This document shows, one piece after another, positions 1 to 5,812 of a DNA stretch of 14,825 nucleotides (position 1 is the stretch's first letter; each line of letters begins with the position of its first letter). A program made the position numbers and the translations under genes. The notes under the pieces are model-generated. The model was not told the DNA's origin. It did no database searches and saw only the letters and a list, made by a program, of their open reading frames with translations. The DNA lies in contig JBHHWI010000074.1 in NCBI GenBank assembly GCA_046756445.1, positions 1 to 14,825 on the forward strand, read 5' to 3'. The stretch comes from JACZWL01 sp046756445 (GTDB lineage Bacteria; Pseudomonadota; Gammaproteobacteria; Steroidobacterales; Woeseiaceae).

Positions 1-135
1 AAGTGCGTATATCGACGAATCCGGCATTAGCGGTTCAATTCACCCAGGCACATGAAGGGCCCGACAATCGCCGAGCGACACGCCGGTGCGCCGGTCGCAT
101 GACCGGCAGATCGGGGCCTCCCGGATACAGATTTT
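1..135. other. Leader upstream of ygfK, no gene called
   Basis: No convincing gene is seen here. Reading frame 2 is open from the left edge to a TGA at 53-55 and could be the last 17 codons of an upstream gene. Frame 3 is open from the edge to a TGA at 141-143, but its product is arginine-rich and looks like noise. The ygfK frame has a TGA at 100-102, so that gene cannot start further left than about 103. I find no clear -35/-10 promoter. If the operon promoter lies here it is not recognisable by eye; it could also lie left of the window. Confidence 0.4.
90..107. promoter_or_regulatory. Small inverted repeat upstream of ygfK, possible operator
   Basis: GCCGGT (90-95) and ACCGGC (102-107) form a perfect 6-bp dyad around the 6-base centre CGCATG, 28 bases before the ygfK start. 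The size and symmetry would suit a dimeric regulator's site. No T-run follows, so it is not an intrinsic terminator. In DNA this GC-rich a 6-bp dyad is common by chance, so the call is weak. Confidence 0.2.
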
Positions 136-3100
136 ATGTCTGACCTGTTCCAACCGATTGCTGCGGGACAATTGATCGCCTGGGTATTCTCCGAGCTGGA
201 CACCCGTGATTCCGTCTTCGGCATTCCCCGCCAGGACTTTTTCGTTCCGCGTGAAGACGCGCCGTTCCGTACCACCGTGTGCGGCCATCTGCTGGAAACG
301 CCGTTCGGTCCGGCTGCGGGGCCACATTCTCAGATGGCGCAGAACATCGTAGCGGCGTGGCTGTGTGGTGCGCGTTACATCGAACTGAAGACCGTACAGA
401 CGCTCGACGTGCTGGACCTGCCGAAGCCCTGTATCGACATGGAGGATGAGGGCTACAACGTCGAGTGGTCGCAGGAGTTGAAAGTCTATCAGTCCTTCGA
501 CGAGTACCTCCGCGCCTGGATTCTGATCCATGCTTTACATCACAAGCTCGGCTTTCCCGGCGAATCGCCCGGTCTCGTGTTCAATCTCAGCGTGGGTTAC
601 GACCTCGACGGGATTCACAAACCGAACATGCAATGGTTTCTGGACCAGATGGGAGACTGCTCCGCCTACAAGCAAACCCTCGTCGATCAGATTGCAGAGT
701 TCTATCCCGAGATCCGGGACCTGGACGTTCCGGATTGCCTCTCGGATAACGTGACCGTATCGACCATGCACGGATGTCCGCCCGACGAGATCGAGAGTAT
801 CAGCACGTATCTGTTACGGGAGCGGGGCCTGCACACCCTGGTGAAGTGCAACCCGACGCTCCTGGGCCCGGGGCGAGTGCGCAAGCTGTTGAACGATGAT
901 CTGAAATACACGGACGTCCCGATACCCGACTCGGCATTCGAGCACGACCTGAAATACGCCGATGCCGTGCCGATGCTGGACAATCTGCGGACCGTCGCGA
1001 AGGAATGCGGCCGGGTCTTCGGCGTGAAACTGAGTAACACGCTCGAAGTGGAAAACTTCCGCCAGGTCTTCGACCGGACCGAGAAGATGATGTATCTCTC
1101 AGGACGCCCGCTGCACGCCGTCACGGTGAATCTCGCCCACATGCTGGCGGAGGAATTCGAGGGTGATCTGCCCATGTCGTTTTCGGCGGGGGCGAATTGC
1201 TTCAATGCGCCGCGCTTGCTGGCCGCGGGCATGCAAACCGTCACGGTCTGTTCCGATCTGCTGAAGACCGGCGGCTACCGGCGCATGCTCCAGTATCTCG
1301 AAACCGTCGAGGACGCGTTTCGGAGCACGGGTGCGTCCAGCGTTGAGGCGTTCATCCTCGCGTCAGCAGGCGCCGCTCGAGGAGACGCCACTGCCGCTGC
1401 CCGGCTCAATCTGCAACGGTACGCCGAGCGCGTCCTCGACGATCCGCATTACGTGAAGGGAACATTCTCGACGTCACATACCAAGACCCCGCGCGAGCTG
1501 GGTCTGTTCGATTGCATCGGGGCGCCCTGCGTGGACGAGTGCCCGCTCGGTCAAAAGGTTCCGCAATACATGAAGGCCGTGCGAGACGGCGATTTCGCGG
1601 AGGCACAACGCCTGGTCCGGGCCGACAACCCGCTGCCCTGCATCCTGGGTCGCGTCTGCGACCATCTGTGCGAGCAGGCCTGTGTCCGCACCCACCTGGA
1701 TGAGCCGCTGGCAATCCGGGACATCAAGCGATTTATCATGGACCGCCGACCAACGCCGGTGGTCGACCGGCACATGAGGCCGTCAGGTAACAAGGTCGCG
1801 ATCATCGGCGCCGGACCCGGCGGCATCGCCGCGTCATCGGAGCTTGCTCGCGGTGGACTCGAGGTGGAGGTATTCGAGCAGCACGCCTACGCCGGCGGAA
1901 TGGTCGGCGGGGCGGTTCCCGAATACCGGCTTCCGCGGTCCGTTTTCGACAGGGACTTCGGTGTGCTCGAAGAGCTGGGAGTCAAAGTCCATTACAACAC
2001 GAGAGCCGGGCGCGAGATTCGTCTGTCGCAGTTGCGCCGCGATGGATTTGACCGGATCGTGATCATGGTCGGCGCCCAGCTCGGCAAGCGACTGGAGCTC
2101 GAGGGTGAGGATTGCGACGGCGTGGTGGACGCCCTGCAGTTTCTCCGCCGGGCAAGAGAAGGACGCCCGATCGACATCGGCACTCGGGTCGGCATTATCG
2201 GCGCCGGGGATACCGCCATGGACTGCGCGCGAACCGCCTGGCGTTATCCGGACAAAAGGGTCACGCTGATCTACCGCCGCAGCATCGACCAGATGCCGGC
2301 GGATCGCGAGGAAATCGCGCATCTCACCGAAGAAGGCATCGAGGTGCTCGAGCTGGCCAAACCGCAACGGCTGGTGATCGGAGAGGGCAGGCTCTGCGCG
2401 CTGGTGTGCCGGCGAACGGCCTATCACGGCGATCGGGATGCCTCCGGCCGCAAGATCCCGCACGAGGTGGCCGAGTCCGACTTCGAAGTGCCGCTGGATA
2501 CGCTGATAACGGCCATCAGCCAGCACGCAGTCCTCGACTTCTTCGACGAGGAACCGATCGCGGTGAATGACCGGGGGTACATCGAGGTCGATCCCGCGAC
2601 CTTCGAAACCTCGGTGGCCGGCATTTACGCCGGCGGTGACGCCGCCAATGACGGGCCGTCGTCCATCGTAAAGGCAGCGGCCGCCGGAAAGGCCATTGCC
2701 GATCATATACTTCGCCGTCACGGTCCCGGGACCGACCCGTCGCCGGTGGCATCGTTCGATCCCGATACCCTCCTGCGCCGGCGGGCTCGCCGTGAATGGC
2801 GAATCCCGGCGCCCTGCACGCCGCTCGCGTACCGGCGCAATTTCCGGGAGGTGGTGCTCACTTACACCGAGCAGCAGGCGCGCGAGGAGGCTGCACGCTG
2901 TCTGGATTGTCACGGCTATTGCAGTCTGTGCGTTGGAGTCTGTCCCAACCTGGCCCTGCAGACATTTCGGATGGATCCATTCGAAGTGCGCCTGCCCGAG
3001 TTGAGGCTCGAAGCGGATCAGATCCGGGTCACCGCCGGCGCGTATTACAGGGTGCGACAGGCATTTCAGGTAGCCGTGCTGGCGGACCTGTGCAACGAGT

Positions 3101-3528
3101 GCGGCAACTGCACGACATTCTGCCCGGCGTCGGGACAGCCGTACTGCGACAAACCCCGGCTTTATCTGGACCGTCCGGACTTCGAGGAGCAGCAAGACAA
3201 TGCATTCATGGTGTTCCGGGACGGCGCTCAATGGGCGATGGACGCGCGCTGGCGGGGCGCCACGCACCGGATCGATCTGAACGGACGTCTGGACTACACC
3301 GCGCCGGCATTCCGGGCGCGCCTGGATCCGGCCACTTTCGAGGTGGAACGGGCCGAGCCGACCGGCAGCGCCGATGCCGCAGGGCCGCTATCGCTCAACC
3401 CCTGTGCCGCGATGTATGTCCTGCTGACGGGCATCAGGCAATCGATGCCGCACCTGCCCACGGCGTACCGCGCTAACACGGCCGCGGCGGGCAGGATCGC
3501 GCATCCCGGGTACGAGGAATCGCCGTGA
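136..3528 (+). CDS. ygfK: YgfK-type multidomain iron-sulfur flavoprotein oxidoreductase (legacy name: putative selenate reductase subunit)
   Basis: This is a cytosolic redox protein of 1130 residues; E. coli YgfK is about 1030. Residues 1-430 resemble an FMN-binding dihydroorotate-dehydrogenase TIM barrel: GPAAGPH at 58-64, IELKT at 82-86, an HGC loop at 212-214, KCNPT at 237-241 and a phosphate-site-like SAGAN at 350-354. Residues 455-520 carry a GltD/dihydropyrimidine-dehydrogenase-type iron-sulfur domain (Cys 460, 465, 469, 502, 508, 512, 516). An FAD/NAD(P) reductase follows, with GAGPGG at 558-563, the nucleotide loop GAGDTAMD at 689-696 and GGD at 833-835. Two ferredoxin-like cysteine groups close it (922, 925, 929, 932, 936; then 986, 989, 992, 996). 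No signal peptide or membrane segment is seen. ATG 136 is the first usable start after a stop at 100-102; its ribosome site is weak. It likely moves electrons between NAD(P)H and the neighbouring molybdenum hydroxylase, or reduces a purine-derived ring itself. The selenate-reductase name is not supported by sequence. Confidence 0.9.
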   Translation: MSDLFQPIAAGQLIAWVFSELDTRDSVFGIPRQDFFVPREDAPFRTTVCGHLLETPFGPAAGPHSQMAQNIVAAWLCGARYIELKTVQTLDVLDLPKPCIDMEDEGYNVEWSQELKVYQSFDEYLRAWILIHALHHKLGFPGESPGLVFNLSVGYDLDGIHKPNMQWFLDQMGDCSAYKQTLVDQIAEFYPEIRDLDVPDCLSDNVTVSTMHGCPPDEIESISTYLLRERGLHTLVKCNPTLLGPGRVRKLLNDDLKYTDVPIPDSAFEHDLKYADAVPMLDNLRTVAKECGRVFGVKLSNTLEVENFRQVFDRTEKMMYLSGRPLHAVTVNLAHMLAEEFEGDLPMSFSAGANCFNAPRLLAAGMQTVTVCSDLLKTGGYRRMLQYLETVEDAFRSTGASSVEAFILASAGAARGDATAAARLNLQRYAERVLDDPHYVKGTFSTSHTKTPRELGLFDCIGAPCVDECPLGQKVPQYMKAVRDGDFAEAQRLVRADNPLPCILGRVCDHLCEQACVRTHLDEPLAIRDIKRFIMDRRPTPVVDRHMRPSGNKVAIIGAGPGGIAASSELARGGLEVEVFEQHAYAGGMVGGAVPEYRLPRSVFDRDFGVLEELGVKVHYNTRAGREIRLSQLRRDGFDRIVIMVGAQLGKRLELEGEDCDGVVDALQFLRRAREGRPIDIGTRVGIIGAGDTAMDCARTAWRYPDKRVTLIYRRSIDQMPADREEIAHLTEEGIEVLELAKPQRLVIGEGRLCALVCRRTAYHGDRDASGRKIPHEVAESDFEVPLDTLITAISQHAVLDFFDEEPIAVNDRGYIEVDPATFETSVAGIYAGGDAANDGPSSIVKAAAAGKAIADHILRRHGPGTDPSPVASFDPDTLLRRRARREWRIPAPCTPLAYRRNFREVVLTYTEQQAREEAARCLDCHGYCSLCVGVCPNLALQTFRMDPFEVRLPELRLEADQIRVTAGAYYRVRQAFQVAVLADLCNECGNCTTFCPASGQPYCDKPRLYLDRPDFEEQQDNAFMVFRDGAQWAMDARWRGATHRIDLNGRLDYTAPAFRARLDPATFEVERAEPTGSADAAGPLSLNPCAAMYVLLTGIRQSMPHLPTAYRANTAAAGRIAHPGYEESP

Positions 3529-3553
3529 TCGGACATCTTATGCGGGGTGCGAG

Positions 3554-4876
3554 ATGAGCTCGCTGCTGATCACCAACGGTCATCTGGTCACACTCGATGA
3601 CGAGAATCGGTTTATCCAAAACGGCAGTATCTACATCGACGGTGACCGGATCGTCGACGTCGGTGATTTTGCTGCGGGGTCCTACCCGGCGGACCGCAGC
3701 ATCGACGCGCGTGGCAGCCTGATCATGCCGGGGCTGATCAACGCCCACCATCATCTCTATTCCAGCTTCGCGCGGGGATTCACGCCGCCGGGTCCGCCGG
3801 CGCGCAATTTCGAAGAGATCCTTAAAGGGCTGTGGTGGAAACTCGATTCGGCCCTGGATGCCGAAGACGTCTATTACTCGGCCTTGCTGGCCCTGATGCA
3901 CAGCGCCCGCGCGGGGTGCACGACGATCATCGATCATCACGCCTCGCCGTCCTGCTGTGACGGCAGCCTCGATCAGGTAGAGCGGGCATTCAGGGATGTG
4001 GGGCTGAGTGGCTGCATCTGCTACGAGGTGTCCGACCGTAACCGGGACGGTGAAGGCATTGAAGAAAACGAGCGTTTCATCCGCAAATGCCGCGACTCCG
4101 ATGACGGTCAGATAGCGGCGATGTTCGGCATGCACGCGGCGATGACCCTGGGCGACAGGACACTGGAGCGGTGCGCCGAAATCGGGCATGCACTCGACGC
4201 CGGTTTCCACGTGCACGCGGCCGAGGACGAGATCGATGTACGCCTGGCCAGGGACCTATATGGGCGAGGACTCATGGACCGCTTTCTCGATTTCGGCATC
4301 CCCGGCCCCAAGACCCTGCTGGTGCACGGTGTGCATTTCGAAGACCGGGAGCTGGATCTGCTGCGCTCCACCGGTTCCATGCTGGTGAACAACCCCGAAT
4401 CCAACATGAACAACGGGGTCGGTGTCGCGCGCGTCCTCGATGCGCTGAAACGCGGCATCACGGTCGGGATCGGCACCGACGGGATGTCCTCTCAAATGAT
4501 TTCCCAGGCCCGCGCCCTTTATCTGCAGCAGCGCGGCCATCACCGGGACCCGAGCCTGGCTTTTGCCGAGGCCTGCGAGATCCTGTTGAAGCACAACCGC
4601 AGCATCTGCGACCGCTTATTTCCTGAACCGCGTGGCGCGCTGGCCCCGGGGCAGCTCGCCGACGTCATCATCCCCGATTACGTACCGTTTACACCGTTGA
4701 ATGCGGACACTTTTTACGGGCACCTGCTTTACGGACTCAGTTTCGCCACGGTACGCACCACCATCGCGAGAGGCGAGGTAGTCGTCGATGACGGCCGTCT
4801 GCCGGCGCTTGACGAGGAAGCGATCCGCGCCCATTGCGCCGAAAGGGCCCCCGGAATCTGGGCAAGAATCCGATGA
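3554..4876 (+). CDS. ssnA: SsnA-type amidohydrolase of the purine-degradation cluster
   Basis: This cytosolic metal-dependent hydrolase belongs to the amidohydrolase superfamily (ATZ/TRZ, cytosine- and guanine-deaminase-like branch). At 440 residues it matches E. coli SsnA (about 442). The metal site is complete by eye: the HxH pair in the NAHHH motif (His65, His67), the HVHAAE motif (His219, His221, Glu224), His258 in LVHGVH and Asp309 in GTDG. The family would hydrolyse a C-N bond in a ring or an exocyclic amine; the context suggests a purine-derived intermediate, which is inference. It starts 25 bases after ygfK. The ATG at 3554 is preferred because an overlapping ATG at 3540 is in another frame and stops after five codons. 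Earlier names (stationary-phase survival, selenium metabolism protein) reflect context rather than a tested reaction. A generic deaminase is the main alternative. Confidence 0.9.
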   Translation: MSSLLITNGHLVTLDDENRFIQNGSIYIDGDRIVDVGDFAAGSYPADRSIDARGSLIMPGLINAHHHLYSSFARGFTPPGPPARNFEEILKGLWWKLDSALDAEDVYYSALLALMHSARAGCTTIIDHHASPSCCDGSLDQVERAFRDVGLSGCICYEVSDRNRDGEGIEENERFIRKCRDSDDGQIAAMFGMHAAMTLGDRTLERCAEIGHALDAGFHVHAAEDEIDVRLARDLYGRGLMDRFLDFGIPGPKTLLVHGVHFEDRELDLLRSTGSMLVNNPESNMNNGVGVARVLDALKRGITVGIGTDGMSSQMISQARALYLQQRGHHRDPSLAFAEACEILLKHNRSICDRLFPEPRGALAPGQLADVIIPDYVPFTPLNADTFYGHLLYGLSFATVRTTIARGEVVVDDGRLPALDEEAIRAHCAERAPGIWARIR

Positions 4877-4888
4877 CCAATCGCGGAC

Positions 4889-4892
4889 GAGG
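4889..4892 (+). promoter_or_regulatory. Ribosome binding site for the GTG start of ygfM
   Basis: GAGG lies 8 bases before the GTG at 4901. The frame of ygfM is closed just upstream by the ssnA stop at 4874-4876, and no ATG lies between, so this site and the GTG fix the start. Confidence 0.6.
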
Positions 4893-4900
4893 CTGGTGAC

Positions 4901-5812
4901 GTGACCGAGCGCTGGAAGAACTACCACGCGCCGGCATCGGTCAATGAAGCCGTCGAATTGCTGCGTCACTACGACGGCCGGGCCCGCGTGGTCGGCGGGG
5001 GCACGGACCTGCTGGTGGAGATCAGGCGAGGCCTGCGCCGGCCGGTGGAAGCCATGGTGGACCCCTCGCGTATCGCCGGTCTCGGCGCCATCGCAGAGGA
5101 TGATGGCTACCTCGTGATCGGCTGCGGCGTGACCCACAGCGAGATCGTCCGCGACCGACGGATCATCGCACACGGGACCTGTCTGGCCGAGGCTTGCGGG
5201 GTCATCGGCGGGCCTCAGGTCCGCAACGCCGGCACGCTCGCCGGCAACATCGCCCAGGCGCTGCCGGCAGGCGACGGCACCATCGGCCTGCTGGCGCTGG
5301 GCGGCGAGATCGAAGTGGCCGATGCCGACGGCAGCCTCTGGATGCCGGTCAGGCACGCCTTTCTCGGGCCGGGCAAGAGCGCAGTCGACGGTCGCCGGGC
5401 GCTGTTGACGAGACTGCGCTTCAGGCCCACCGGGACCCGGGAGGGTTCTGCTTTTCACCGCGTGATGCGGCCGCAGGGTCTGTGCCTGCCCATCATTTCC
5501 ATGGCGGTGAGACTGGCGCTGGATGACGACGGCATCATCACTGCGGCCAACATCGGCATGGGTCCTGTCGGACCCGTGCCGTATCTTGCCGAACCGGCGA
5601 TGGCGGTGCTTCTGGGCGCGCCGGCCTCGACGGACCCGTTCAATGAGGCGACCGAGGCCGCATTGGGCAGTGTCACCCTGCGCGCAAGCAAATACCGCGC
5701 TTCGGACGACTACCGGGCGCAGATGATCCGGACGCAGCTGCCCGTCATCCTGGCCCGGGCCGCGGAGCGGGCGGTCAGCGCACGGGCCGTTGCCGGGGGA
5801 CCCGGTTCATGA
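4901..5812 (+). CDS. ygfM: FAD-binding subunit of a molybdenum hydroxylase (xanthine dehydrogenase type)
   Basis: This 303-residue protein is the medium FAD subunit of a xanthine-dehydrogenase-family complex. It passes electrons from the [2Fe-2S] clusters of the large subunit to an acceptor such as NAD+ or another redox protein. The N-terminal FAD loop is VVGGGTDLL at about 30-38, the second FAD motif is QVRNAGTLAGN at 106-116, and a CO-dehydrogenase-flavoprotein-type C-terminal domain follows. It is slightly longer than E. coli YgfM (about 259) and near the usual size of XDH FAD subunits. Its GTG start has a GAGG site 8 bases away, and no ATG is available upstream. Its stop overlaps the xdhD start as ATGA, so the two subunits are probably translated in step and assemble together. 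Older databases call it a selenate reductase FAD subunit; nothing visible supports selenate as substrate. Confidence 0.91.
   Translation: MTERWKNYHAPASVNEAVELLRHYDGRARVVGGGTDLLVEIRRGLRRPVEAMVDPSRIAGLGAIAEDDGYLVIGCGVTHSEIVRDRRIIAHGTCLAEACGVIGGPQVRNAGTLAGNIAQALPAGDGTIGLLALGGEIEVADADGSLWMPVRHAFLGPGKSAVDGRRALLTRLRFRPTGTREGSAFHRVMRPQGLCLPIISMAVRLALDDDGIITAANIGMGPVGPVPYLAEPAMAVLLGAPASTDPFNEATEAALGSVTLRASKYRASDDYRAQMIRTQLPVILARAAERAVSARAVAGGPGS

Noticed and set aside
3..143. Frame-3 open stretch as the end of an upstream gene overlapping ygfK
   Set aside because: It is short, arginine-rich and without any motif, and cannot be told from chance in GC-rich DNA.
1834..3267. Minus-strand open frame of about 477 codons opposite ygfK
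   Set aside because: It lies wholly within ygfK, where the plus strand encodes intact FAD, NAD(P) and ferredoxin motifs.
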